DNA of 64,000 nucleotides from assembly GCA_030849945.1 (NCBI GenBank), contig JAVDKK010000003.1:124001-188000 (forward strand), read 5' to 3'. This DNA is from Schauerella fraxinea. GTDB lineage: Bacteria > Pseudomonadota > Gammaproteobacteria > Burkholderiales > Burkholderiaceae_B. The notes beneath the pieces were generated by a model that was not told where the DNA came from, did not search any database, and saw only the letters and a program-made list of their open reading frames with translations. Each line of letters begins with the position of its first letter. Positions within the stretch are counted from its first letter, which is position 1. Positions 50,904-59,982 of the stretch are shown one piece after another. The position numbers were made by a program, and so were the translations under genes.

Positions 50904-52481
50904 ATGACCGGCAGTTCATCACGGTCGACGCCGGGACGTATCCCGGCGTTTTGGCTTCTGCTGGCGATTGGCGTGTGGCTCGGCGTCTTTGCTGGCTTGC
51001 GCCCGCTGATGCCCGAGGAAGGGCGTTATGCGGGCGTCGCCTGGGACACGCTGCGCGCCGGCAGCGGTTTCGTACCACTCATGGACGGCTTGCCTTACGT
51101 CCACAAACCCCCCTTGTTCTACTGGATTGCCGAGGCGGCGTTTCGTCTCTTCGGCGTCAATGAATGGACGGCGCGTGCGCCGTCATGGCTGGCCGCGTGG
51201 GCCTCGGTGCTGGCCACCTACGCGTTCGTGCGCCACTATCGCGGCGCAACCGTCGCGGCGGTCGCTGCCGTCGTGCTCGCCACGCAACCGTTTTTTTTCG
51301 GCGGGGCGCAGTTTGCGAACCTCGACATGCTGGTCGCGTCGTTCATCGGCATGAGCATCATGGCGGGTGCGGGGGCGGTACTGGAGGCCGACGCCGGGCG
51401 CGGCTGGCGGCGGTGGATCGTGGCGGCAGCCGTCGCCGCGGCGCTCGGGGTGCTGGCAAAAGGCCTGATCGGGATTGTGTTGCCGGGTGTGGTGCTGGTG
51501 GGATGGCTCATTGCCACGCGCCGCCGGCACGCTTGGAAGGTGCTGTTCTGGCCGCCTGCGATCGTGGTGTTTGCCGCCATCGCCGTGCCGTGGTTCGTGG
51601 CGATGCAACTGCGATTTCCAGGATTTTTCGATTACTTTTTCGTCTACCAGCAGTTCGACCGCTATGTAGAAAGCGACTTCGGCAACACACAGCCGTTCTG
51701 GTTTTATCTGCCGGTGATCGCGGGGTTGGCGTTGCCGTGGTCGCTATGGAGCGGCGGCTTGTGGCACCGCGCCTTCTGGACCGATGCGAGCGCCGGGCGC
51801 GACCTGCGTTGGTTGATGGCCGTGTGGGTCGGCGTGGTGGTCGTGTTTTTCTCGGTGCCCAGCAACAAGCTCGTGGGCTATGCGATGCCGGTGCTGCCCG
51901 CGATTGCAGTGCTGATCGCCGAAGTGGTGGTGACGGCCTGGCGGCGCACACCCGCCGATTATGTGAAGCGCGTCGGCATCGCGTCACTCGCAGTCGCCAT
52001 GCTGGTATGTACCGTGGGCGTGTGGTTGGCCGACACCAATGCCAAGAACAGCGCCAAGCCGCTTGCCACCGAGATCGGGCCGCAAATGCAGGAAGGCGAT
52101 ACGCTGGTCACGCTGCATACGTACCCGTACGATCTGTCGTTGTACGCCGGGCTGCGGGAACCGGCCTGGATCGTGTATGACTGGGATGGGCCGGACATCA
52201 CCCGCCGCGACAACTGGCGCCGTGAGCTGTGGGACGCCGGCCAGTTCGATACCGATGCGGGCGACGATGTGCTGGTGTCGTTCGAAGAAACGGTGACGCG
52301 CATGTGTACGGATCCGCCACGCACCTTCTGGTTTTGGGGCACGTTGCAGGATGGTGAGAGTTATCGCACGCTGCGCGGCCGCTCGCCGCAGGCCATCGAT
52401 GGCAAGAAGGCCGTCTGGCGCGTGGTGACGGATCCGGCGTTCAAGACGGCGTTTTGTGGCGAAACGCCCAAAGCCGGCTAA
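50904..52481 (+). CDS. ArnT-like (GT39/GT83) lipid A glycosyltransferase (LgmB-like)
   Basis: This 525-residue protein has about 12 membrane segments and the first periplasmic loop typical of ArnT (PEEGRYAGVAWDTLRAGSG, then GLPYVHKPPLFYW). A C-terminal soluble periplasmic part follows from about 400. ArnT enzymes move a sugar from undecaprenyl phosphate to lipid A phosphates at the periplasmic face. The substrate here is more likely glucosamine than aminoarabinose because the neighbours include a deacetylase and no arn sugar genes. It starts 2 bp after the GT2 gene. Confidence 0.87.
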   Translation: MTGSSSRSTPGRIPAFWLLLAIGVWLGVFAGLRPLMPEEGRYAGVAWDTLRAGSGFVPLMDGLPYVHKPPLFYWIAEAAFRLFGVNEWTARAPSWLAAWASVLATYAFVRHYRGATVAAVAAVVLATQPFFFGGAQFANLDMLVASFIGMSIMAGAGAVLEADAGRGWRRWIVAAAVAAALGVLAKGLIGIVLPGVVLVGWLIATRRRHAWKVLFWPPAIVVFAAIAVPWFVAMQLRFPGFFDYFFVYQQFDRYVESDFGNTQPFWFYLPVIAGLALPWSLWSGGLWHRAFWTDASAGRDLRWLMAVWVGVVVVFFSVPSNKLVGYAMPVLPAIAVLIAEVVVTAWRRTPADYVKRVGIASLAVAMLVCTVGVWLADTNAKNSAKPLATEIGPQMQEGDTLVTLHTYPYDLSLYAGLREPAWIVYDWDGPDITRRDNWRRELWDAGQFDTDAGDDVLVSFEETVTRMCTDPPRTFWFWGTLQDGESYRTLRGRSPQAIDGKKAVWRVVTDPAFKTAFCGETPKAG

Positions 52482-52836
52482 GCAGAAACGTCATGGCCGC
52501 CACGCCGATCAGCACGCAAGCAAGCAGGATCTCGTAAGAAACGTGGGTAATATGCAAGAGCACGGCATAGGCCGCCTGATTGACCGCGAACCCCAGCGCC
52601 GAGATAAAGAAAAACCGCCGCGCGGCCACATGCCAAACCTGTTCGCTCTGGCGGAAAGTGAAACGAAAATGACCCCAGAACGACACGAAAAACGCGATCA
52701 GCCAGCCGACCACATTGCCCGCGAGCGGCGTGAGACCGAGATACTCCACGCAGCCCACGGCGATGAGCCAGTGGGTGGCCGCGGCGGCGCAGCCGACGAT
52801 CACGAAGAAACCGAGCTGATGGACCAGCGCAAGCAT
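52441..52836 (-). CDS. GtrA-family membrane protein
   Basis: Starting at ATG 52836 gives 131 residues with four membrane helices and the GtrA pattern LGFFVIVGCAAAATHWLI and GWLIAFFVSFWGHFRFTF. GtrA proteins are thought to flip polyprenyl-linked sugars. It is on the opposite strand to the rest of the cluster. It overlaps the ArnT-like gene by 41 bp and the predicted start of the deacetylase by 18 bp, so it is squeezed in antisense. Confidence 0.85.
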   Translation of the reverse strand: MLALVHQLGFFVIVGCAAAATHWLIAVGCVEYLGLTPLAGNVVGWLIAFFVSFWGHFRFTFRQSEQVWHVAARRFFFISALGFAVNQAAYAVLLHITHVSYEILLACVLIGVAAMTFLLSRLWAFRHKTPS

Positions 52837-53697
52837 GATGGACGCACCCGCGAGGGTGGCGGCAAGAACACGGAGCGTCAGTGTATCGTGGTCTGTGCCG
52901 ACGATTTCGGGATGAATCGTGAAGTCGATGGCGCCATCCTCGCACTCGCGGCGCAAGGCCGGTTGAGCGCTGCCAGCGTGCTGACGCTGGGCCCGTCGGC
53001 CGCCGAGCGGCCGGCCGACCTTGCCGCTTTGCCCGTCGACATCGGCGTGCATCTGAATTTCACCGAATCGTTCGGGCGCGACGGCCTCTATCTACCGCTC
53101 GGGCAGTTGATCGGTCAGGCTTATGCGCGCCGGTTGCCTGCAGCCCTGGTGCGTGCGCAGATCGTGGCGCAACTCGACGCGTTCGACGCCTTGTTCGGCC
53201 GCGAGCCGGACTACATCGACGGCCATCAACACGTGCATCAATTGCCGGTCATTCGTCGTGAATTGATCGCCGAGATGGCGCGCCGTTATGGCGTTGCCAT
53301 GCCGTGGCTGCGCTGTACCGCCGCCGGGCCGCAGTCGGGCTTGGGGCTGGGCGCGTGGTTCAAGGCGCGGGTGATCGCAGGCTTGGGCAGTCATGCCCTG
53401 GGTCGCGCGGCGCGGCGGGTGCACAGCGCCCGCAATCGTCGGCTTCTGGGGGTGTACGACTTTACCGGTGGCGAGGCAGGGTACGGTCACGCGGTGCGTC
53501 ACTGGCTGCGCGACGCGCGCCAGGGCGATCTGATGATGTGCCATCCGGCCTTGCCGAACAGCCCCGATGCCATGGCGGCCCAACGCGCCGCCGAGTTTGC
53601 CGTGCTGGGCAGCGCGGAGATGGACACGTGGCTGGCGGAATCGGGCGTGGCGATCGCCCGGCTGACCGGGGCGGCGCGGTATTTGCCCGGCGAGTGA
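52819..53697 (+). CDS. ChbG/YdjC/HpnK-family carbohydrate deacetylase (LgmC-like)
   Basis: The protein has the metal motif VVCADDFGMN at its start, VHLNFTES, and DYIDGHQHVHQLP (His ligands), so it is a YdjC-fold deacetylase of N-acetylated sugars. The start is uncertain: ATG 52819 gives 292 residues with about 20 unconserved leading residues, while GTG 52888 starts almost at the motif. In the lgm model it removes acetyl from undecaprenyl-linked GlcNAc before transfer. The family also includes hopanoid HpnK, but no hopanoid genes are nearby. Confidence 0.85.
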   Translation: MDQRKHDGRTREGGGKNTERQCIVVCADDFGMNREVDGAILALAAQGRLSAASVLTLGPSAAERPADLAALPVDIGVHLNFTESFGRDGLYLPLGQLIGQAYARRLPAALVRAQIVAQLDAFDALFGREPDYIDGHQHVHQLPVIRRELIAEMARRYGVAMPWLRCTAAGPQSGLGLGAWFKARVIAGLGSHALGRAARRVHSARNRRLLGVYDFTGGEAGYGHAVRHWLRDARQGDLMMCHPALPNSPDAMAAQRAAEFAVLGSAEMDTWLAESGVAIARLTGAARYLPGE

Positions 53698-53830
53698 GGC
53701 AGGTGCCTGGCCGATCTGGTGATGGCACCGCAAACGTGGCTGTTGGTTGAGACCTAATGGATAGAGAACGAAGAGGTTGAGGCCGAAGGGGAAGCGCCCG
53801 GCATGACAGCGCCAGCGCGCCATCCAGCGA

Positions 53831-54760
53831 TCAGCCGGCGCCGCGCGCCTGACGGACGTTGTCGGGCGCGGTATCGTTTTTACGATTGCGATACGCGGCC
53901 GTTGCATCGCGCGTGAAGTTCGCCACGGCCGACCAGTAGGTATTGCCGCTGCGTACGGCGCTGGAATGCGAGGCGCCGTCGATTTTGACCAACCGCCGCA
54001 GGTCGGGTGCCACTTTGGTCGCGGCGGCATACAGCGCGTCGCTCATCTCGTGGGGCACGACGCGATCGGCTGTGCCGTGGATGAACAGGATGGGCGCGGT
54101 CAGGGTGGCCAGTTTATCGAGCGAATCGAACGGCTGCGTGACCAGAAAATTCAGCCCCGGTACCCAGCCGTACTTGAGGGTGCCCAACATGCCGCCGATG
54201 CTCGTAAAACTCGATTCCACAATCAGCCCGGCGTATTCGGGCAGGTCCTTGCGCGACGCCAGGTCGATGGCGACGGCGCCGCCCAGGCTGTGGCCATAGA
54301 TGAAGCGCTTGCGCGGATCGGGTTGGCGTCGGACCAGTTCGGCAAAGGCGGCCACGGCATCTTCGGACGCGGTTTCTTCAGACGGCAGGCGCGGGGTGGA
54401 TTTGCCGAATCCGCGATAGTCGATGGCAAGCATCGAGTAGTCGCGGTCAGTCCAGCTTTCCATCCGGAAGGCGCTGCCATTCAGGTTCCAGCGCGCCCCA
54501 TGCAGGTAGAGCAGGGTGGGCGCATTGGGCTTGGGACTCTGCCAGTACCAGGCGTGGATCTTGTCGCCATCGGCCAAGGCGATGTCGAACTCTTGCGTGC
54601 CCTCGGGGGGATCGCGCCACCAGCTTTGCTGTTCGGTGACGGGCGAGAAAATCGCTTCACGCTGCCAAGCGTCCAGTTGCGTGCATCCCACGATGCTTGC
54701 TGCGATCAATAGGGTCGCGCCGATGGCGCGTTTGAGGAAGGAGCGGGACGTGGCGGGCAT
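53831..54760 (-). CDS. Alpha/beta hydrolase lipoprotein (ABHD13/BEM46-like)
   Basis: This 309-residue protein has an N-terminal signal ending in a lipobox (IVGC, Cys26), so it is a probable lipoprotein. The hydrolase core shows LLYLHGARWNLNGS, GHSLGGAVAID (nucleophile Ser), FIHGTADRVVPHE (Asp) and GASHSS (His). The substrate is unknown; relatives are serine esterases or thioesterases. The C-terminus is a basic, disordered-looking tail. Confidence 0.88.
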   Translation of the reverse strand: MPATSRSFLKRAIGATLLIAASIVGCTQLDAWQREAIFSPVTEQQSWWRDPPEGTQEFDIALADGDKIHAWYWQSPKPNAPTLLYLHGARWNLNGSAFRMESWTDRDYSMLAIDYRGFGKSTPRLPSEETASEDAVAAFAELVRRQPDPRKRFIYGHSLGGAVAIDLASRKDLPEYAGLIVESSFTSIGGMLGTLKYGWVPGLNFLVTQPFDSLDKLATLTAPILFIHGTADRVVPHEMSDALYAAATKVAPDLRRLVKIDGASHSSAVRSGNTYWSAVANFTRDATAAYRNRKNDTAPDNVRQARGAG

Positions 54761-54820
54761 GAACGGTTGGACTGAAATGGCGCCCGTGGGTTCCGCCGAC
54801 CGGACGACCGGCTACGCGCA

Positions 54821-55462
54821 TCAAGGGTGGGATGACATCAGAATAGGATAGAGCGATGCGACGAGCAAGAGGGCCATCGCGCGGTTGAACCGCCGCACAA
54901 TCACTGGCGAACGCAAATAATGGCGCAAGCCCGTGCCGAACGCCGCCCAGATGCTGGTGGTGGAGGCATTAATGATGAGGCAGATCACCGCAATCAGCGC
55001 CAAATGGGCGAACACCGCGCCAGGTGGCGTATAGGTAGTCACGATACCCAGCGCCATCACCCATGCTTTTGGATTGACCCATTGGAACGCCGCCGCTTGC
55101 ATGAACGTCATGGGCTTGCTGCGGGCGCTGCTGGCTTCTGCCGGGCCGGCGTGCGCAATTTTCCAGGCCAGCCACAGCAAATAGGCGGCGGCCAGGTATT
55201 GCAAGGTGGTGTAGGCGGCCGGGTACCGCTGAAACAGCGATCCCACGCCCAAGCCGATCAGGATCAACATCACCGCCACGCCGAAACCGATGCCGATGAT
55301 GTGCGGGATCGTGCGGCGAAAGCCGAAAGTGACGCCGGAGGCCGTCAGCATCACGTTGTTCGGACCGGGCGTGATCGAGTTCGCGAAGATGAACAGCACC
55401 AGGGGTCCAAGCAACGCGATGAACGCAGGTGAAAGCAGTGAGGCGGAATCGGGGCTGAGCAT
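54821..55462 (-). CDS. LysE-family amino acid exporter
   Basis: This 213-residue membrane protein has about six helices and the LysE/RhtB signature SITPGPNNVMLTASGVTFG near residue 30. It would export an amino acid or derivative. It is divergent from a MocR-type regulator with 108 bp between, a common pairing in which the PLP regulator controls the exporter. Confidence 0.9.
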   Translation of the reverse strand: MLSPDSASLLSPAFIALLGPLVLFIFANSITPGPNNVMLTASGVTFGFRRTIPHIIGIGFGVAVMLILIGLGVGSLFQRYPAAYTTLQYLAAAYLLWLAWKIAHAGPAEASSARSKPMTFMQAAAFQWVNPKAWVMALGIVTTYTPPGAVFAHLALIAVICLIINASTTSIWAAFGTGLRHYLRSPVIVRRFNRAMALLLVASLYPILMSSHP

Positions 55463-55513
55463 GATAAGCGGGGCAGTGCAGGAGGGAAGGCCTTCACTCT
55501 ACCGGGTATTAGC

Positions 55514-55530
55514 GGTACAGTACCGGTACA
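55514..55530. promoter_or_regulatory. GGTAC dyad, candidate MocR operator
   Basis: GGTACAGTACC (55514-55524) is a perfect palindrome and is followed directly by a further GGTACA, in the divergent LysE/MocR promoter region. MocR proteins bind repeated half-sites of this kind. The assignment is inference. Confidence 0.5.
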
Positions 55531-55570
55531 CATCAACAGTTCAATTCCTAACTGGCCTGGTCGACCCGCC

Positions 55571-57127
55571 ATGACACTTGCACGCGCTGCCACCGGCACG
55601 ACCTCCAAACTGACCCTTGCATTGACCCCCGAGGCGACCCACGAAGCGAACCCCGAAGCGATCCACGAACGCCCCGCCTCGGCGTGGTCGCCCGTGCGCG
55701 ACGCCGATCGCACGCTGGTCGAGCAACTGGTCGACCATCTGGCGCGCCAGATCGATGAGCATGTGCTGCGTGCCGGCACGCGTTTGCCTTCGATCCGCGA
55801 CATGGCGCAGCAGATGGGCGTGAGCCGGTTTACCGTGGTCGAGGCCTACGACCGGCTGGCCGCGCAGGGCGTGATTGCTTCTCGGCGAGGCGCCGGTTTT
55901 TTTGTGCAGTCGCGGGCACCGGCGCCGAGCGACGGCGGCCCGTATCTGGCGGCGCCGGAACCCATGGCGCCGCAGCGTATGGATATTCCGTGGCTGTTGC
56001 GCAGCATGTTCGGCAGCACCGTGCAACCGGGGATGCCGGGCGGGGCCGGACTGTTGCCGGCGGCATGGATGGACGGCGACATGGTGATGTCCGCGGTGCG
56101 CGCCGTGGGCCGCACCGCAGGCGCGAGCGTGTTGCATTACGGCGTGCCGCAAGGCTATGCGCCATTGCGCCAGCAGATCGCGGCCAGCTTGCGCCAGGAA
56201 GACGTGCCAGCGCACGCCGATCGCAATATTTTGACGACCGCGGGCGTCACGCACGCGCTCACGCTGATCGTGCGGCACTTCGTGCGCCCGGGCGATACGG
56301 TGCTGGTCGAGGATCCGGGCTGGTGCGTGGTGTACGGTCAATTGCAGGCGGCGGGCGCCAATGTGGTGGGCGTGCCGCGCCGGGCCGACGGCCCCGATCT
56401 CGAGGTGCTCGAAGCCATGGCGGCGCGTCATCGTCCGAAGCTGTTCATCATCAACACGCCCGTTCACAACCCGACGGGGCTGGCGCTTACGGCGGGCAAC
56501 GGCCACGCCATCTTGCGGCTTGCCGAGCGCTACGACTTCACCGTCGTCGAAGACGATACCTACGGCGAATTGCATCCAGGCGGCGCCGTGCATCTGGCAG
56601 CGATGGACGGGCTGCGGCGCGTGGTGCGCGTGGGCGGCTATTCCAAAATGATGGCGCCCAGCTTGCGCGTGGGCTACCTGGCGGCAGCGCCCGAGCTCAC
56701 CCGCGCGCTCACTGATGAAAAATTGTTGTCGGGGCTGACCACACCCGAAATGGGCGAGCGCATCGTGCATCGCGTGTTGGTCGACGGGCCATACCGGCGC
56801 TACGTGGAGCGGGTGCGCGCGCGGGTCAATGCGGCTCGCGATACGTGCGTCGCACGGTTGCTCGAGCTGGGATTTACACTACCTTTTGAGCCGCGCGCGG
56901 GCATGTTCGTGTGGGCCGATTGCGGCATGGATGGCGAGACATTGGCGCGCGCGGGCTCGGCCCGCCAGTTGCTGCTCGCTCCGGGTAGCCTGTACTCGCC
57001 CTCCCAGACGCCATCGCCCTATATGCGGTTCACGGTGTCCATGGCGGAACACCCCGCGGTTTGGCGCACGCTGGCGCAGGTGATGGCTGACGTGCGCGGT
57101 GGCGTTTCGCCGAATGGGCGGAAGTGA
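55571..57127 (+). CDS. MocR-family PLP-dependent regulator (GntR HTH + aminotransferase)
   Basis: This 518-residue fusion has a GntR winged helix (about 48-115, RLPSIRDMAQQMGVSRFTVVEAYDRL) and a class I aminotransferase-like domain (about 165-510). The PLP lysine is in GGYSKMMAPSLRVGYL and NTPVHNPTG is present. MocR proteins sense PLP or an amino compound and regulate adjacent genes. Here the target is probably the divergent LysE exporter. No ribosome site is visible, so translation may be leaderless. The first 45 residues are unconserved. Confidence 0.9.
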   Translation: MTLARAATGTTSKLTLALTPEATHEANPEAIHERPASAWSPVRDADRTLVEQLVDHLARQIDEHVLRAGTRLPSIRDMAQQMGVSRFTVVEAYDRLAAQGVIASRRGAGFFVQSRAPAPSDGGPYLAAPEPMAPQRMDIPWLLRSMFGSTVQPGMPGGAGLLPAAWMDGDMVMSAVRAVGRTAGASVLHYGVPQGYAPLRQQIAASLRQEDVPAHADRNILTTAGVTHALTLIVRHFVRPGDTVLVEDPGWCVVYGQLQAAGANVVGVPRRADGPDLEVLEAMAARHRPKLFIINTPVHNPTGLALTAGNGHAILRLAERYDFTVVEDDTYGELHPGGAVHLAAMDGLRRVVRVGGYSKMMAPSLRVGYLAAAPELTRALTDEKLLSGLTTPEMGERIVHRVLVDGPYRRYVERVRARVNAARDTCVARLLELGFTLPFEPRAGMFVWADCGMDGETLARAGSARQLLLAPGSLYSPSQTPSPYMRFTVSMAEHPAVWRTLAQVMADVRGGVSPNGRK

Positions 57128-57175
57128 ATATACTGATCGACCACCTGAAAGCACACTGATCCCGAGGAGTTCACC

Positions 57176-57520
57176 ATGACCGATCTCATCAAACCGATTA
57201 CCCAGCATTTCGCGGTCGCGCCGCAACTCGGGCCGGAAGATATGGCCGAAGTCGCCGCGGAAGGCTATCGCAGCGTCATCATCAACCGTCCGGATTTCGA
57301 AGGCGGCCCCGATCAGCCCACCGCTGAGGCCGTCTCGAAAGCCGCGCGCGAAGCCGGTCTCGAAGTCGAATATCAACCGGTGCCGGGCAACGCGCTCACC
57401 ATCGGCGACGCCATCCGCTTTGCCGAAATCCTGAAGACGCTGCCAGGCCCGCATCTGGCCTATTGCCGTACCGGCACGCGTTGCACCAACCTGTTCGCCG
57501 CTGCCAAGCAGTTCATGTGA
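57176..57520 (+). CDS. TIGR01244/DUF442 family phosphatase-like (beta-lactamase hydrolase-like) protein
   Basis: This 114-residue protein has the phosphatase-like loop YCRTGTRC (CX5R) near residue 100 and the DUF442 pattern GYRSVIINRPDFEG. The family is found alone or fused to sulfur dioxygenases and rhodanese domains, and is suggested to act in sulfide or persulfide metabolism. No such partner is adjacent here. A GAGGAG precedes the start. Confidence 0.85.
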   Translation: MTDLIKPITQHFAVAPQLGPEDMAEVAAEGYRSVIINRPDFEGGPDQPTAEAVSKAAREAGLEVEYQPVPGNALTIGDAIRFAEILKTLPGPHLAYCRTGTRCTNLFAAAKQFM

Positions 57521-57571
57521 AGCGGCTGGGACCGCATCGCGCGCTGCGGGCGGCCTGATTTCCGGCCCGAC

Positions 57572-57585
57572 ATGATATGGGTCAA
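57572..57585. promoter_or_regulatory. FNR/Anr-like box upstream of the universal stress gene
   Basis: ATGAT-ATGG-GTCAA differs from the FNR consensus TTGAT-N4-ATCAA at one base in each half. It lies about 90 bp before the usp start. A TAGGAT -10-like hexamer at 57639 would place it near -72, an acceptable activator position. Confidence 0.35.
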
Positions 57586-57673
57586 TGTGCCGCCACACCG
57601 CGCGCGTCGCGGATGTGTGCGACTTGACCGATTTCATGTAGGATTTGGAACCTATTAAACAGGAGTTGGCGAC

Positions 57674-58138
57674 ATGTTCAAGAAAATCCTGATCCCTACC
57701 GACGGTTCACCGTTGTCGGCGCAGGCGGCCAATGCCGGCGTCACGTTTGCCCGTTCGATTGGCGCCGAAGTGGTCGCCCTGAACGTCACGCAACCGTTTG
57801 CCGCCACGATCGGCTTCGACGGCATGGCGGCCGCGTACGCCATTACCGACGAGGATTACGAGAAGGCCGCCAGCGACCAGGCCGACAAGTATCTGAAGGA
57901 TATCGTCGACCGTGCCGGTATGGCGGGCGTGAAGGCCGAATACCGTGCCGTGTCCAACTTCAACGTGGCCGACGGCGTGGTGCAAGCCGCGCAGGAAACC
58001 GGCTGCGATCTGATTTTCATCGGCAGCCACGGCCGCAGCGGCTTGTCCCGCTTGCTGTTGGGCAGCGTGACGGCCAAAGTGCTGTCGCTGGCCACCATGG
58101 GCGTGCTGGTGTATCGCGTGAAGGAAGATAAGAAGTAA
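57674..58138 (+). CDS. Universal stress protein (UspA family)
   Basis: This 154-residue protein has the Usp start KKILIPTDGSPLSAQAA and the ATP-binding GSHGRSGLSRLLLGSVTAKVL, so it is of the ATP-binding type. Usp proteins support survival under starvation or low oxygen. A CAGGAG ribosome site and an FNR-like box upstream suggest oxygen-dependent expression. It is a single-gene unit convergent with the OFA antiporter gene. Confidence 0.93.
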   Translation: MFKKILIPTDGSPLSAQAANAGVTFARSIGAEVVALNVTQPFAATIGFDGMAAAYAITDEDYEKAASDQADKYLKDIVDRAGMAGVKAEYRAVSNFNVADGVVQAAQETGCDLIFIGSHGRSGLSRLLLGSVTAKVLSLATMGVLVYRVKEDKK

Positions 58139-58233
58139 ATCGGCTTGGCCTGCATCGCGCGCGCGACGATGCACATTGGCGAAGCGGCCAGCCGCCATCC
58201 CCACCCGTCCTGTGTGACGCGTCGGGATTTTTT

Positions 58234-59943
58234 TTACTGAAACAACACGACCGCCTTTTGCAGCGTGATCCACACGCCCCAGGCCAATGGAATCACCACG
58301 CAGGCCCAAGCGGCAATGACCAGTGCTTGCGGGGTTTGTGAGATCGCTGCCGTGCCAGCACCGGCACTCGCACCCGTTACGCTGATCCCCGATCGCGTAT
58401 CGCGGACTTCGGCGGCCGAGGCGCGCTCGTGCGCCAGCGCTTTTTCGCGCGCCAGTTCGTCGTCGGTCATGAAGTATTTGGGGTTGACCGGACGGATCGC
58501 GAGATTGCACAAAAAGCCTACGACCAACATGCCCGCGAGAATGTACATGGTGATGTCGTACACCTGTGCGCGCGGCACGCCATGGTTGAGCTGATACTCG
58601 CGGATGTAGTTGACCAGCACCGGGCCGAAGATGCCCGCTGCCGACCAGGCGGTGAGCAGGCGGCCGTGAATGGCGCCCACCATCTGCGTGCCGAACAGGT
58701 CGGCGAGATACGCCGGCACCGTGGCAAACCCGCCGCCATACATCGACAGAATCACGCAAAACGCCGCCACGAAGAGCGCGAGTTGGCCGGTATGCGCCGT
58801 CCAGGGAATGGCGGCATACAGAATGAAGCCCAGAACGAAGAAGATGAGATAGGTAAGCTTGCGGCCCAACTTATCGGACATGCTGGCCCAGAAGAAGCGC
58901 CCGCCGATGTTGAACAGACTGATCAGCCCGGTGAAGCCGGCGGCAATGGCCGCGATGGCGCCCAGTTGCTGCGGGTTCAGTGCGGTAAACGCCACGCCCG
59001 GCTCGCCGATCAAGCGTCCGCCAAACACTTCCTGCAGCAGGGGCGACGCCATGCCGAGGATGCCGATGCCCGCCGTCACGTTCAGGCACAACACCAGCCA
59101 CACCAGCCAGAATTGTGGAATGCCCCAGACGCGCTTCACATGCACATGGCCTTTGGTGATCATGGCGTTTTGCGCCTGGCTGGGCGGCGGCGTCCAACCG
59201 GCGGGCTTCCAGCCGGTGACCGGCACGCGGTAGCCCATGGCGCCCGACATCATGAAAACGAAATAGACAATCGCCATGGTGAGAAACGTTTGCCACACGC
59301 CCGTGGTTCCGGGCGTGGCGTAATGGCGCATCAGCATGTCGGCCAACGGGGCACCGATCATGGCGCCGCCGCCGAATCCCATGATGGCCATCCCGGTCGC
59401 CATGCCGCGACGATCTGGAAACCATTTGATCAACGTGCTCACCGGCGAGATGTAGCCCAGCCCGAGCCCGATGCCGCCGATCACGCCCGATCCCAGCCAC
59501 AGCATCCACATCTGATGCAGGTAGATGCCCAATGCCGAGATCACCAGGCCGCCGCACCAGCACACGGCCGACACCACGCCGGCCTTGCGTGGGCCGGCGC
59601 GTTCGAGCCAGCCGCCCCACAACGCTGCCGAACATCCCAGCAGCACGAAGAACAGGGTGTACATCCAGCCCATCGTCGAGATGCGCCAGTTGCAGTCGGT
59701 GGCGAAGAGTTCGGTAAACACGCTCATCGTGTTGGGACACGTCAACGCGCCCGCGCCGGCCGACTTGGATAGCGGCAGCCAGAACACCGAGAACCCATAG
59801 GCCATCCCGATGCAAAGGTGAATCGCCAGTGCCGCCGGCGGCACCAGCCAGCGGTTAAAGCCCGGTCCTGCGATCGTGCGTTCCTTGCTGAGTAGTCCGG
59901 GTCGCGCGCCCGGATAGTCAAGCGTCGATGTAGCCGTATTCAT
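58234..59943 (-). CDS. OFA-family (oxalate/formate antiporter) MFS transporter
   Basis: This 569-residue major facilitator has 12 main membrane segments and the OFA landmarks IHLCIGMAYGFSVFWLPLSK, IGGIGLGLGYISPVSTLIKWFPDRRGMATG and GGRFFWASMSDKLGRK. After a charged, Ser/Ala/Gly-rich linker (about 495-540) there is an extra C-terminal hydrophobic helix. The transporter lies 39 bp after fdsD on the same strand, so formate or oxalate import for the dehydrogenase is plausible. No oxalate-degrading genes are present here. Confidence 0.9.
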   Translation of the reverse strand: MNTATSTLDYPGARPGLLSKERTIAGPGFNRWLVPPAALAIHLCIGMAYGFSVFWLPLSKSAGAGALTCPNTMSVFTELFATDCNWRISTMGWMYTLFFVLLGCSAALWGGWLERAGPRKAGVVSAVCWCGGLVISALGIYLHQMWMLWLGSGVIGGIGLGLGYISPVSTLIKWFPDRRGMATGMAIMGFGGGAMIGAPLADMLMRHYATPGTTGVWQTFLTMAIVYFVFMMSGAMGYRVPVTGWKPAGWTPPPSQAQNAMITKGHVHVKRVWGIPQFWLVWLVLCLNVTAGIGILGMASPLLQEVFGGRLIGEPGVAFTALNPQQLGAIAAIAAGFTGLISLFNIGGRFFWASMSDKLGRKLTYLIFFVLGFILYAAIPWTAHTGQLALFVAAFCVILSMYGGGFATVPAYLADLFGTQMVGAIHGRLLTAWSAAGIFGPVLVNYIREYQLNHGVPRAQVYDITMYILAGMLVVGFLCNLAIRPVNPKYFMTDDELAREKALAHERASAAEVRDTRSGISVTGASAGAGTAAISQTPQALVIAAWACVVIPLAWGVWITLQKAVVLFQ

Positions 59944-59982
59944 GAAGTCTCCTCGTTGGCGGGATTTTTTTTCTACTGTGTA

